In this document: positions 51,195 to 60,177 of the stretch, piece by piece
Layout: the number at the start of each line of letters is the position of its first letter
Numbering within the stretch: position 1 is the stretch's first letter
From: Actinomadura sp. NBRC 104425
GTDB lineage: Bacteria > Actinomycetota > Actinomycetes > Streptosporangiales > Streptosporangiaceae
Assembly (NCBI RefSeq): GCF_030269545.1
Contig: NZ_BSTN01000035.1
Span: forward strand, 1-60,305
Direction of reading: 5' to 3'
Length of the DNA stretch: 60,305 bases
Notes under the pieces: model-generated
Database searches by the model: none
Told to the model about the DNA's origin: nothing
The model's input: only the letters and a program-made list of their open reading frames with translations
Made by a program: the position numbers and the translations under genes

Positions 51195-51761
51195 ATGCGC
51201 GACGCGGTCAAGGCTCCGGCCGACGGATACGGTGAGGCCGTGCCCGTTCCCGACCCCATCGCCGAAGCGCACCGGCAGTGGAGCGCGCGCTGGCCCGAGC
51301 ACGCCGACCGGATGGCCGCGGTCACGTCGGTGATGCGCGTCCAGCAGCTGCTGCTCGCCCGGATCGAAACCGCCCTCAAGCCGCACGGCCTGACGTTCGC
51401 CGCCTACGAGGCGCTGCGCCTGCTGGCCTTCACCCGCACCGGCGCCCTGCCCATGGGCAAGATGGGGGCGCGGCTGATGGTGCACCCGGCGTCGGTCACC
51501 AACGTCATCGGGCGGCTGGAGCGCCGGGGCCTGGTGCAGCGCCGCCCTTCCCCCGACGACCGCCGCGTGGTCCTCGCCGAGATCACCCCCGCCGGGCGCG
51601 AGCTGGCCGAGGACGCCACCCGCGCCCTGCACGAGGCGTCGTTCGGGCTGCCCGACCTGACCGCCGAGCAGGCCGAGCAGGTCACCGCCGTGCTGCGCGC
51701 CGTGCGCGCCGCGGCCGGCGAGATCCCCCCGGAGCCGCCGCGGCCGCGCACCGGGCGTTGA
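51195..51761 (+). CDS. MarR-family transcriptional regulator
   Basis: A 188-residue winged-helix regulator. The MarR core includes LTFAAYEALRLLAF, KMGARLMVHPASVTNVIGRLERRGLVQR (recognition helix and wing) and PDDRRVVLAEITPAG. The ATG at 51195 was chosen for the 7-nt spacing from TAAAAT; an ATG at 51159 lies within the -35 and is excluded. It diverges from icmF and precedes the transhydrogenase gene, so either may be its target. The ligand may be an acyl-CoA or a related acid (inference). Confidence 0.92.
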   Translation: MRDAVKAPADGYGEAVPVPDPIAEAHRQWSARWPEHADRMAAVTSVMRVQQLLLARIETALKPHGLTFAAYEALRLLAFTRTGALPMGKMGARLMVHPASVTNVIGRLERRGLVQRRPSPDDRRVVLAEITPAGRELAEDATRALHEASFGLPDLTAEQAEQVTAVLRAVRAAAGEIPPEPPRPRTGR

Positions 51762-51828
51762 CTTCCCCGCGCCTCGTGCGGAGCGTGGGAGCAGATCACG
51801 AGCGGCAGGACAGGGAGGGAGTGCCCGC

Positions 51829-53100
51829 GTGGCGAACGAGACCGTGTTCACCTACGGCGCGCCGCAGCTGAAGTTCGGCCCCGGCGCGGCCGACGAGATC
51901 GGCTACGACCTGGCCCGGTACGGGGCGCGGCGGGCGCTGGTGGTGACCGACCCGGGGGTGGCCGCGACCGGGGCCCCGCAGCGCGTCGCGGACGCCATGA
52001 AGGCCTACGGCGTGGCGGCGGCGGTGTTCGACGGCGTGCAGGTGGAGCCGACCGACGACAGCCTGCGCCGGGCCGCCGACCACGCCCGCGGCACCGGCCC
52101 CTACGACGCGATCGTGGCGGTCGGCGGCGGGTCCAGCATCGACACCGCCAAGGCCGTCGACCTGCTGCTCACCAACGGGGGCGACCTGGCGGACTACCTC
52201 AACCCGCCGGTCGGCGCCGGGCGCGCCCCGGCCAAGCCGCTGCTGCCGCTGGTGGCCGTGCCGACCACCACGGGCACCGGCGCCGAGAGCACCACCGTGT
52301 GCGTGCTGGACGTGCTGGACCTGAAGGTCAAGACCGGCATCAGCCATCCGGCGCTGCGCCCCGTCCTGGCCGTGGTGGACCCCGACCTGACGGTGTCCCA
52401 GCCCGCCGGAGTGACCGCGTCGGCGGGGATGGACATCGTCTGCCACGCCCTGGAGTCCTACACCGCGCGGCCGTACGACGCGTTCGACCGCAAGGCGCCC
52501 GAGCAGCGCGTGCCGTACTGCGGCGCCAACCCGATCTCCGACATGTGGTCGGAGCGGGCGCTCACACTGATCGCCCGGTCGCTGCGCGCCGCCGTGCGCG
52601 ACGGCGGCGACACCCGCGCCCGCGGCGACATGGCGCTCGCCGCGACGTTCGCCGGGCTCGGGTTCGGCAACGCCGGCGTGCACGTGCCGCACGCCAACGC
52701 CTACCCGATCGCGGGCCGCGTCCGCGGGTTCCGCCCGGCCGGCTACCCCGGCGACGGGCCGCTGGTGCCGCACGGCATGGCGGTGTCGCTGACCGCGCCC
52801 GAGGCGTTCCGGTTCACCTTCCAGGCATGCCCGGAGCGGCACGCGCGGGCGGCGGAGCTGCTCGCCCCCGGCCTGGAGCGCCCGGACGACCCGGCCGAGC
52901 ACCTGCCGCGCGCGCTGCTGGCGCTGATGCGCGACATCGGCATCCCGGACGGGGTGGCCGCGGTCGGCTACACCGAGGCCGACGTGCCGGACCTGGTGGC
53001 GGGAACGATGAAGCAGCAGCGCCTGCTGGCCATCGCACCGCGCCCGGTGACCGAGGAGGACGTCGCCGGGATCTTCACCCGTTCGCTGCGCCTGTGGTGA
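51829..53100 (+). CDS. Hydroxyacid-oxoacid transhydrogenase (iron-type ADH, ADHFE1-like)
   Basis: A 423-residue group III metal-dependent alcohol dehydrogenase-like enzyme. GGGSSIDTAKAVDLL and VPTTTGTGAES form the nucleotide site. DIVCHALE, a GLGFGNAGVHVPHANAYPI insertion region and LVPHGMAVSLTAP supply the metal-binding His and Asp. The long form with the CGANPISDMWSERAL segment matches transhydrogenases that pass hydride from 4-hydroxybutyrate or similar acids to 2-oxoglutarate. GTG with AGGGAGGG upstream, 67 bp after marR. Confidence 0.88.
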   Translation: MANETVFTYGAPQLKFGPGAADEIGYDLARYGARRALVVTDPGVAATGAPQRVADAMKAYGVAAAVFDGVQVEPTDDSLRRAADHARGTGPYDAIVAVGGGSSIDTAKAVDLLLTNGGDLADYLNPPVGAGRAPAKPLLPLVAVPTTTGTGAESTTVCVLDVLDLKVKTGISHPALRPVLAVVDPDLTVSQPAGVTASAGMDIVCHALESYTARPYDAFDRKAPEQRVPYCGANPISDMWSERALTLIARSLRAAVRDGGDTRARGDMALAATFAGLGFGNAGVHVPHANAYPIAGRVRGFRPAGYPGDGPLVPHGMAVSLTAPEAFRFTFQACPERHARAAELLAPGLERPDDPAEHLPRALLALMRDIGIPDGVAAVGYTEADVPDLVAGTMKQQRLLAIAPRPVTEEDVAGIFTRSLRLW

Positions 53101-53176
53101 GCCGCACCGGCCCCGTTCGGGAGGCCGCGCGGCGGCCGGGGGGACGCAGGTGAACTGGATCACTCTGCCTTTGTCC

Positions 53177-53188
53177 CGGTATATACCG
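53177..53188. promoter_or_regulatory. Perfect 12-bp palindrome at the kynurenine operon promoter
   Basis: CGGTATATACCG is exactly palindromic and contains TATATA, a plausible -10. It stands 3 bp before an ATG (53191) and 81 bp before the likelier tryptophan dioxygenase start. A repressor site is suspected. Confidence 0.45.
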
Positions 53189-53268
53189 TGATGAACCCCG
53201 GACCGCGGGCGGGTGGGGACCGGCACGACGTGGTGCCGGGCGTGCCCGGGGCGGGGCTGGAGCGGGAG

Positions 53269-54081
53269 ATGACACACGCACCTCGCGGGGCCGAGGCACT
53301 GACCTACGGCTCCTACCTTCGGCTGGACCGGCTGCTGACCTGCCAGGAACCGCGCACCGGCGCGCACGACGAGCTGCTGTTCGTCGTCATCCACCAGGTC
53401 TACGAGCTGTGGTTCAAGCAGATCCTGCACGAGGCGGCGCTGCTGCAGCGCAGACTGGAGGACGGCAACAGCGCCGGATCGCTGCACACCGCCCGCCGCA
53501 TCGCCAAGATCCTCAAGACGGTGGTGGGGCAGATGGACGTGCTGGAGACGATGACGCCCCGGCAGTTCGCCTCGTTCCGCGACGCCCTGGGCACCTCCAG
53601 CGGGTTCCAGTCGGACCAGTTCCGGCGGATCGAGGCGGTGCTGGGCCGCCGCTCGTTCCCCGCCTCCGACCTGCGCGACGACCCCGAGCTGCGGGAGACC
53701 GTGCGCCGCCCGTCGCTGATGGACTCGCTGCTGCGCTACCTGGCGGGGCGCGGCCGCCCCGTGCCCGCCGACCTGCTCGGCCGCGACCCGGCGCGGCCGT
53801 GGGAGCCCGACCCGCGGGTGCAGGACGTGCTGGTGGCGGTGTACGCCGACGACACAAGCCCCGAGGCGGAGGTCTGCGAGGCGCTGGTGGACGTGGACGA
53901 GGGCGTGCAGGAGTGGCGGTACCGGCACGTCAAGATGGTCGAGCGCACCATCGGCGCCAAGCTCGGCACCGGCGGGTCGGCCGGGGCCGACTACCTGCGC
54001 TCCACGCTGTTCACACCCGCGTTCCCGGACCTGTGGGAGGTCCGGTCGAAGATCGAGGAGGAGCCCGTCGATGGCGCGTGA
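53269..54081 (+). CDS. kynA: Tryptophan 2,3-dioxygenase
   Basis: 270 residues. It opens the tryptophan ring with haem to give N-formylkynurenine. LTYGSYLRLDRLLTCQ, ELLFVVIHQVYELWFKQILHE (substrate-pocket His, Phe, Tyr), TPRQFASFRDALGTSSGFQS and FRYRH-equivalent WRYRHVKMVERTIGAKLGTGGSAG with the haem His are all present. The start at 53269 has a GGAGCGGGAG site; ATG 53191 would add 26 low-complexity residues. It overlaps the next gene by 11 bp. Confidence 0.95.
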   Translation: MTHAPRGAEALTYGSYLRLDRLLTCQEPRTGAHDELLFVVIHQVYELWFKQILHEAALLQRRLEDGNSAGSLHTARRIAKILKTVVGQMDVLETMTPRQFASFRDALGTSSGFQSDQFRRIEAVLGRRSFPASDLRDDPELRETVRRPSLMDSLLRYLAGRGRPVPADLLGRDPARPWEPDPRVQDVLVAVYADDTSPEAEVCEALVDVDEGVQEWRYRHVKMVERTIGAKLGTGGSAGADYLRSTLFTPAFPDLWEVRSKIEEEPVDGA

Positions 54082-55477
54082 GGAGAGCGTGGCCGTGGTC
54101 GGGGCGGGCCTGGCCGGATGCCTGCTGGCCACGCTGCTGGGCCGGCGCGGCGTGCCGGTGACGGTGTACGAGCGGCGCCCCGACCCGCGCGTCGCCGGGC
54201 CCGAACGCGGCCGGTCCATCAACCTGGCGATCTCCACGCGCGGCCTGGCCGCGCTGGAGGAGGTCGGGCTGCGCGAGGAGGCCCTGGCCCGCGCGCTGCC
54301 CATGCACGGCCGGATGGTGCACCCGCTGGGCGCAGGCCGCAACTTCCAGCCCTACAGCGCCGACCGCACCCGCGCGATCAACTCGATCAGCCGCGCCGAG
54401 CTGAACCTGGCGCTGCTGGACGCCGCCGAGGCCACCCCCGGCGTGACGGTGCGGTTCGGGCACCGGCTCACCAACGTCGACGCCGCCAAGGGCCGGCTGA
54501 CGCTGGAGACGCCGGACGGCGTGGTCGCCGAGGACGCCGGCGTCGTGCTGGCCTGCGACGGCGCCTACAGCGCGGCGCGCCGCACCATCGAGGGCGTCGA
54601 GCCGTTCACCTGCACCCAGGACTTCCTCGAACACGGCTACAAGGAGCTGACCATCCCGCCGACGCCCGGCGGGGACTTCGCGCTGGACCCCGACGCCCTG
54701 CACATCTGGCCGCGCGGCGACGCCATGATGATCGCGCTGCCGAACCTGGACCGCTCGTTCACCTGCACGCTGTTCTGGCCGAAGGCCGACTTCGACGCGC
54801 TGGACACGCCGCACCGGGTGCGCGAGCACCTGCGGGCCCGCTACCCCGACGCGGCCGGGCTCATGCCGGGCCTGGTCGACGACTTCGCGCGCAACCCCGT
54901 CGGGTCGCTGGTGACGGTGCGCTGCTGGCCGTGGGTGCGGTTCGGCCGGGGCGCGACGGTGGCGCTGCTCGGCGACGCCGCGCACGCGATCGTGCCGTTC
55001 TACGGGCAGGGCGCCAACTGCGCGTTCGAGGACTGCGTGGAGATCGACCGGTGCCTGGAGGAGACCGGCGGGAACTGGCGGCGCGCGCTGTCGCTCTACC
55101 AGGAGCGGCGCAAGCCCAACACCGACGCGATCGCGCAGATGGCGCTGGACAACTTCGTGGAGATGCGCGACCGGGTCGCCTCCCCGGTGTTCCGGCTCGG
55201 CCAGGCCGCGCAGCACGTGCTGGAGCGGCGGCTGCCGGGCCGGTACGTGTCGCGGTACGAGCTGGTGTCGTTCAGCACCGTGCCGTACGCGCGGATCCCC
55301 GAGCGGATCAGACGGCAGAACCAGGCGCTGGCGGCGGCGGGGCTTGCGGCGTTCGCGGCGACGGGGCTGACCGTCCGGGCGACTCGGGCCGCCCTGCGCC
55401 GCCGGTCCGCCGCCGCGCCGCCCGCGGCCGGCGCCCGCGCCGTCCGCGCCGTCCGCGCCCTGCGGCGGAGCCGCTGA
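54071..55477 (+). CDS. kmo: Kynurenine 3-monooxygenase
   Basis: A 468-residue FAD hydroxylase. The FAD motif is VAVVGAGLAGCLLATLLGRRG (about 7-27). ERGRSINLAISTRGLAAL (about 45-62) is the KMO-specific motif. GDAAHAIVPFYGQGANCAFEDC is the second FAD motif, and a hydrophobic C-terminal helix (about 417-433) may contact the membrane. Together with the upstream dioxygenase it makes 3-hydroxykynurenine, but kynurenine formamidase and kynureninase are not in the window. The last 170 bp overlap the 3' end of the opposite MFS gene. Confidence 0.95.
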   Translation: MAREESVAVVGAGLAGCLLATLLGRRGVPVTVYERRPDPRVAGPERGRSINLAISTRGLAALEEVGLREEALARALPMHGRMVHPLGAGRNFQPYSADRTRAINSISRAELNLALLDAAEATPGVTVRFGHRLTNVDAAKGRLTLETPDGVVAEDAGVVLACDGAYSAARRTIEGVEPFTCTQDFLEHGYKELTIPPTPGGDFALDPDALHIWPRGDAMMIALPNLDRSFTCTLFWPKADFDALDTPHRVREHLRARYPDAAGLMPGLVDDFARNPVGSLVTVRCWPWVRFGRGATVALLGDAAHAIVPFYGQGANCAFEDCVEIDRCLEETGGNWRRALSLYQERRKPNTDAIAQMALDNFVEMRDRVASPVFRLGQAAQHVLERRLPGRYVSRYELVSFSTVPYARIPERIRRQNQALAAAGLAAFAATGLTVRATRAALRRRSAAAPPAAGARAVRAVRALRRSR

Positions 55478-56915
55478 CCAGGTCGTACAGCGCGGCGAGC
55501 AGGGCCGCCAGCACGAATGCGATGACGACGAACAGGCCGTGCCGGAACGCCAGCGCCCAGTCGCCGTGCGTGCCGGCGACGGTGGCGAAGTAGACCGCGC
55601 CGGTGGTGGCGATGCCGACGGCGGCGCCGAAGCGCTGCCCGGTCTGCAGCACCCCGGCGGCGCTGCCGCCGCCCGACTGCGGCACCTCCGCCAGGGTGAT
55701 CGTCTGGTTGGGCGCGATGACCAGGCCGCTGCCGACCCCCGCCACCAGCAGCGGCAGGGCGGTGAACCACGCCACGTCCGGACCGGGCCGCAGCTCCACG
55801 GCGGCCCACAGCGCGATCAGCCCGGCGGCGACGACCGCCAGCCCCGCCGCGACGAGGGGGCGGCCGTAGCGCGCCACGATCCGCCCGCCGACCGTGGCGG
55901 CGATGGCCGACCCCAACGCGAACGGGGTCATCGCCGCGCCCGCCGGCAGGGCGCCGTAGCCGAGCCCGATCTGCAGGTAAAGGGTGTAGGTGAAGAAGAT
56001 CGCGGTGAACCCGGCGAAGTACAGCACGGCGATGGCGGTGCCCAGGCCGTAGGAGCGCAGGCGGAACAGCGCCAGATCCACCATCGGCGAGGGGTGCCGC
56101 CGCTCCCACACCGCGAACTCCGCTATCACGGCGGCGCCGAGCGGCAGCAGCAGCCACTTTCCGCCGCCGTGCCACTGCCGCTCCTGCACGAACGGCAGCA
56201 TCACGCACACCACGCCGACGCCCAGCAGCAGCACGCCGAGCGGGTCGAGGCCGCGCCGCTCCCCGTACCGGGGCGGGGGCAGCAGCCGCCACGCCAGCGG
56301 CAGCGCCACCAGACCGACGGGGATGTTGACGTAGAACACCCAGCGCCAGCCCTCCTCGACCCCGGCCAGGGCGATCAGCGCGCCGCCGAGCATGGGCCCG
56401 ACGGCGGTGGCGATGCCGATGACGGCGCCGAGCGCGCCGAACGCCCGGCCGCGTTCGGCGCCGAGGAACAGCTGCTGGATCAGCCCGGCGGTCTGCGGCT
56501 GCAGCACGCCCGCCGCCGCGCCCTGCACCAGCCGGGCCGCCACCAGCAGCCCGACGGTCGGGGCGAGCCCGGCCAGGCCGCTGGAGGCGGTGAACAGCGC
56601 CAGCCCGGCCATGAACACCGCGCGGCGGCTGCGCGCGTCGCCGAGGCGCCCGGCCGGCACCAGCACCAGGCCGAACGTCAGCGCGTATCCCGAGACGATC
56701 CACTGCAGGCCCGACTCCGAGGCGTGCAGCCCCTGGCGGATCGACGGCAGCGCGACGTTGACGATGCTGACGTCCAGGAGGGTCATGAACGCGGCGACCA
56801 GGCACACCGCCAGGGCCCGCCAGCGCCGCCGGGCGCAGCGCACCGCCGCGGGCGCGCTCGCCGATCCGGTGGGCGATCCGGTGGGCACGGACCGGATCAT
56901 GTCCGGGGCCGTCAC
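55308..56915 (-). CDS. MFS transporter, DHA2 (14-helix) drug exporter type
   Basis: A 535-residue exporter. The first helix has the DHA2 motif LLDVSIVNVALPSI. Motif A is GRLGDARSRRAVFM (about 98-111), and motif C GPMLGGALIALAG is in helix 5. About 14 hydrophobic segments reach residue 477. The last 50 residues are Arg/Pro-rich and lie antisense to kmo. It is the EmrB/QacA type, exporting small molecules, possibly product efflux given the neighbour. GTG start at 56915; a later ATG at 56900 is also possible. Confidence 0.92.
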   Translation of the reverse strand: MTAPDMIRSVPTGSPTGSASAPAAVRCARRRWRALAVCLVAAFMTLLDVSIVNVALPSIRQGLHASESGLQWIVSGYALTFGLVLVPAGRLGDARSRRAVFMAGLALFTASSGLAGLAPTVGLLVAARLVQGAAAGVLQPQTAGLIQQLFLGAERGRAFGALGAVIGIATAVGPMLGGALIALAGVEEGWRWVFYVNIPVGLVALPLAWRLLPPPRYGERRGLDPLGVLLLGVGVVCVMLPFVQERQWHGGGKWLLLPLGAAVIAEFAVWERRHPSPMVDLALFRLRSYGLGTAIAVLYFAGFTAIFFTYTLYLQIGLGYGALPAGAAMTPFALGSAIAATVGGRIVARYGRPLVAAGLAVVAAGLIALWAAVELRPGPDVAWFTALPLLVAGVGSGLVIAPNQTITLAEVPQSGGGSAAGVLQTGQRFGAAVGIATTGAVYFATVAGTHGDWALAFRHGLFVVIAFVLAALLAALYDLVSGSAAGRGRRGRRGRRPRAARRRTGGAGRPESPGRSAPSPRTPQAPPPPAPGSAV

Positions 56916-56984
56916 GCTCCAAACACGGTGCCGACCGCGGCCCCGCGCGGGTCATCCCGCGGGTTTTTGTGACAAGGTGGTCAT

Positions 56985-57224
56985 GTGACGGAAGTGCCGC
57001 CGGACCCCGCCCCCGACGACGAGGCGCCGCGGTGCTCGGCCAAGGGCTGCCGGGACGCCGCCGTGTGGGCGCTGCGCTGGAACAACCCGAAGATCCACAC
57101 CCCGGAGCGGCGCAAGATCTGGCTGGCGTGCGACGCGCACCGCGAGCACCTGTCGGCGTTCCTTGACCGCCGCGGGTTCCTGCGCGACGTCGTCCCGCTC
57201 GCCGAGCTGGACGGGCCCGCCTAG
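56985..57224 (+). CDS. Small conserved actinobacterial protein with metal-like Cys/His pattern
   Basis: 79 residues. CSAKGCRDAAVWALRWNNPKIH, then KIWLACDAHREHL, gives Cys17, Cys22, Cys49 and His52, a likely zinc site. Similar actinobacterial proteins are often labelled acetone carboxylase without evidence; the function is unknown. GTG start with AAGGTGG just upstream. It diverges from the MFS gene. Confidence 0.75.
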   Translation: MTEVPPDPAPDDEAPRCSAKGCRDAAVWALRWNNPKIHTPERRKIWLACDAHREHLSAFLDRRGFLRDVVPLAELDGPA

Positions 57225-57258
57225 CGCCGCCGGCCCGCCCGGGCGCAGACCCGCGCCT

Positions 57259-57543
57259 TCAGGCCAGGCCGGGCGGCGACTGCGCCGCACCGGACGCGCC
57301 GGCCGCCTTGCGCCTGGCCTCCCAGCCCTCGGCCAGCTCGGTGATGCGCGCGGCGGCGTCCCGGGCGGGCGCGCCGCGGCCGACGGCCAGGCCGAGCAGG
57401 AAGGCCGTCAGCGGGGCGCCGGGCCGGGCCACGCCGTGGGCGACGTCGCGGGCCAAATCCAGCACCAGGTCCCGGTCGACCTCGCCGCGGGCCAGGCCGA
57501 GCTCCCGGCAGACGGCCTCGATCCACTCCTCCAGCATCGTCAT
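57259..57543 (-). CDS. DUF6457 family protein
   Basis: 94 residues, helical. MLEEWIEAVCRELGLARGEVDRDLVLDLARDVAHGVARPGAPLTAF is the conserved core. The start ATG overlaps the mobA stop (ATGA), so it is coupled to molybdenum-cofactor genes; function unknown. The C-terminal tail is Ala/Gly/Pro. Confidence 0.82.
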   Translation of the reverse strand: MTMLEEWIEAVCRELGLARGEVDRDLVLDLARDVAHGVARPGAPLTAFLLGLAVGRGAPARDAAARITELAEGWEARRKAAGASGAAQSPPGLA

Positions 57544-58199
57544 CCCTCCCCTTCGGTCAGCAGGCGCCGGGCGTGCGCCAGTGCGCCGGGGGTGTCGCAG
57601 TCGTACCACGCAGGCCGCTCCCGCTCCGCGCCGCCCGGCCCGAGGGACACCCGGGCGGGCGCCAGCGGGCCCAGCAGGCCGCGCAGCGAGGCGCCCCGGT
57701 AGCCGGTGAGCGCGGCGCGCAGTCCGGCGGTGCGCCAGCATCCCGCGAGCCATTGTTCCCGCCCGTCCGCGTCGACCAGCACCGCCCCCGGCGCAGCGGC
57801 CGCGCGCGCGGCGGCCAGCAGCGCGGCGACGTGCCCGGGGAGCAGGAACGGCATGTCGGCGGCCAGCAGCGCCAGCCAGGGGGCCCGCACCTCGGCCAGC
57901 CCGGCGCGCAGGGCGGGGACGGGCCCGGCGCCGGGCGGGTCCTCGCGCACCACGATCGCGTGCGGCAGCTGCGCCCGGGGCGGCCCGACGACGATCAGGC
58001 GCCGGGCGTCCCGCACCGCCTCGGCGACGCGCTCGACCAGGGTGCGGCCGCCGACGGTCAGGCCGGGCTTGTCGGCGCCGTCCATCCGGCGGGCGCGGCC
58101 GCCCGCCAGCACCACCGCGTCGAACCCCTCGCCGGACGCTGTGCCGGCCCCCGAGCCGCCCGCCTGCGTCATCGGCTGCTCCATCGGCGCCGCACTCAT
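57540..58199 (-). CDS. mobA: Molybdenum cofactor guanylyltransferase MobA-like
   Basis: 219 residues of the NTP-transferase fold. AVVLAGGRARRMDGADKPGL (about 27-46) has the LAGGxxxRMG-type loop and the catalytic Lys. ALLAADMPFL (about 110) holds the metal-binding Asp. It attaches GMP to molybdopterin. It overlaps moaA by ATGA upstream and the DUF6457 gene by ATGA downstream, giving a tight three-gene operon. Confidence 0.9.
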   Translation of the reverse strand: MSAAPMEQPMTQAGGSGAGTASGEGFDAVVLAGGRARRMDGADKPGLTVGGRTLVERVAEAVRDARRLIVVGPPRAQLPHAIVVREDPPGAGPVPALRAGLAEVRAPWLALLAADMPFLLPGHVAALLAAARAAAAPGAVLVDADGREQWLAGCWRTAGLRAALTGYRGASLRGLLGPLAPARVSLGPGGAERERPAWYDCDTPGALAHARRLLTEGEG

Positions 58200-59185
58200 C
58201 CGCCGATCGCGGACATGGGGCGGGCGGGCTGCAGGAAGGAGGGGTCGTCGATGCCGTGCCCGGCGCGCTTGCCGCGCACCGCGGCCCGCCACCGCTCGGC
58301 CAGCTCCTCGTCGGAGGCGCCGCCGCGCAGCGCGGTGCGCAGGTCGGACTCCTCGGTGGCGAACAGGCAGTTGCGGACCTGCCCGTCGGCGGTGAGCCGG
58401 ACCCGGTCGCAGGCGCCGCAGAACGGCCGGGTCACCGAGCCGATCACCCCGACCGTGCCGGGGCCGCCGTCGACCAGGTACGTCTCGGCCGGGGCGCTGC
58501 CGCGGGCCGCCGGGTCGCCGGGGGTGAGGGTGAACTCCTCGCCCAGCCGGGCCAGGATCTCGTCCGCGGTGACCATGCCGGCGCGGGTCCAGCCGTGCTG
58601 GGCGTCCAGCGGCATCTGCTCGATGAACCGCAGCCGGTAGCCGCGGTCGAGGCAGTAGCGCAGCAGCGGCACCGCCTCGTGGTCGTTGACGCCGCGCATC
58701 AGCACCGCGTTGACCTTGACCGGCGCCAGACCCGCGGCGGCCGCGGCGGCCAGGCCGGCCAGCACGTCGCCGAGGCGGTCGCGGTGCGCCAGCCGCCGGA
58801 ACACCTCGGGGTCGAGGGTGTCCAGGGACACGTTGACCCGGTCCAGGCCCGCCTCGGCCAGCGGGGCGGCCAGCCGGTCCAGCCCGATGCCGTTGGTGGT
58901 GATCGAGATCTGCGGGCGGGGCCGCAGCTCGGCGGTGCGCCGCACGATGCCGGCCAGGCCGCGGCGCAGCAGCGGCTCGCCGCCGGTGTAGCGGACCTCG
59001 GTGATGCCGAGCCGTTCGACGCCCACCCGCACCAGCCGCACCACCTCGTCGTCGGTGAGCAGCTCCGGCTTGGGCAGCCAGTCCAGGCCCTCGGGAGGCA
59101 TGCAGTAGGAGCACCGCAGATTGCACCGATCCGTCAGGGAGACCCGCAGATCGGTGGCGGTACGACCGAAGGTGTCGACCAGCAC
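58196..59185 (-). CDS. moaA: GTP 3',8-cyclase MoaA
   Basis: A 329-residue radical SAM enzyme, first step of molybdenum-cofactor synthesis. The N-terminal cluster is Cys21, Cys25 and Cys28 (CNLRCSYC). RYTGGEPLLRRGL is the SAM site. The C-terminal substrate cluster is CGACDRVRLTADGQVRNC. The protein ends Gly-Gly, the conserved double glycine needed for activity. GTG start with AAAGGGC upstream. Confidence 0.96.
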   Translation of the reverse strand: MLVDTFGRTATDLRVSLTDRCNLRCSYCMPPEGLDWLPKPELLTDDEVVRLVRVGVERLGITEVRYTGGEPLLRRGLAGIVRRTAELRPRPQISITTNGIGLDRLAAPLAEAGLDRVNVSLDTLDPEVFRRLAHRDRLGDVLAGLAAAAAAGLAPVKVNAVLMRGVNDHEAVPLLRYCLDRGYRLRFIEQMPLDAQHGWTRAGMVTADEILARLGEEFTLTPGDPAARGSAPAETYLVDGGPGTVGVIGSVTRPFCGACDRVRLTADGQVRNCLFATEESDLRTALRGGASDEELAERWRAAVRGKRAGHGIDDPSFLQPARPMSAIGG

Positions 59186-59349
59186 GGACGCCCTTTCCCG
59201 CTGCCGTCGGCGGCGCCGAGTCCGGCGGACCGCCTGATTTGCCGTGAATCACCAGCCTATTGCCGCGGTTGACGATCCGCGCACGCCGCGAGACGGTATC
59301 GGGAAGATAACCCGAGACCATGTCCGCCGAGGGCCCCGGAGGTGCGGCG

Positions 59350-60177
59350 ATGACCACGGCACGGCGCTGGGAATTCGCGGGGACGCGCGGCGCGGTCACC
59401 GCGCGGACCTGGCCCAACCCGGACCCGCGCTACGTCGCGGTGCTGGTGCACGGGTACGGCGAGCACCTCGGCCGCTACGACCACGTCGCCGCGGCGCTCG
59501 TCCGGCACGGCGCGGTGGTGTGCGGGCCCGACCACGCCGGGCACGGCCTGTCGGCGGGCGACCGCGTGCTGGTCGAGGACGTCGGCGACCTGGTGGCCGA
59601 CGTGCACACCGTCGTGGCGTCGGCCCGCGACGACCATCCGGGCCTGCCCGTGGTGATGATCGGCCACTCCATGGGCGGGCTGATCGCCACCCGCTACGCG
59701 CAGCTGCACGGCGCTCGGCTGGCCGCGCTGGTGCTGTCGGGGCCGGTGCTGGGCCGCTGGGACGCGCTGTCGCAGCTGCTGGCGCTGGAGGAGATCCCCG
59801 ACGTGCCGATCGACCCCGGCACCCTGTCCCGCGACCCCGCCGTCGGCAAGGCCTACGCCGCGGACCCGCTGGTCTGGCACGGGCCGTTCAAGCGGCCGAC
59901 GCTGGAGGCGCTGGACGCGGCGATCCGGGCGGCGTCCGCGCACGGCCCGCTGGGCGACCTGCCCACGCTGTGGGTGCACGGCGCCGACGACCGGCTGGTG
60001 CCCCTGGACGGCACCCGCACCGGCATCGAGGCCGTCCGCGGCTCCGAGCTGACCGAGCGGATCTACCCCGGGGCCCGGCACGAGGTGTTCAACGAGACCA
60101 ACCGCGACGAGGTCCTCGCGGACGTCACGGCGTTCGTCGACCGGGTGCTGGCCGGCGCCGCCTCACCGCCGGTCTAG
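59350..60177 (+). CDS. Alpha/beta hydrolase (monoacylglycerol lipase-like)
   Basis: 275 residues of the Hydrolase_4 family. The oxyanion motif is LVHGYGEHLGRY, the nucleophile elbow IGHSMGG (about residue 109-115), the acid in HGADDRLVP and the catalytic His in GARHEVFNE. It resembles bacterial monoacylglycerol lipases. ATG at 59350 has GGAGG 8 nt upstream; an ATG at 59320 lacks one. The stop TAG lies in the CTAG into which the neighbouring IS481-type element inserted, so the last residues may have been altered. Confidence 0.9.
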   Translation: MTTARRWEFAGTRGAVTARTWPNPDPRYVAVLVHGYGEHLGRYDHVAAALVRHGAVVCGPDHAGHGLSAGDRVLVEDVGDLVADVHTVVASARDDHPGLPVVMIGHSMGGLIATRYAQLHGARLAALVLSGPVLGRWDALSQLLALEEIPDVPIDPGTLSRDPAVGKAYAADPLVWHGPFKRPTLEALDAAIRAASAHGPLGDLPTLWVHGADDRLVPLDGTRTGIEAVRGSELTERIYPGARHEVFNETNRDEVLADVTAFVDRVLAGAASPPV

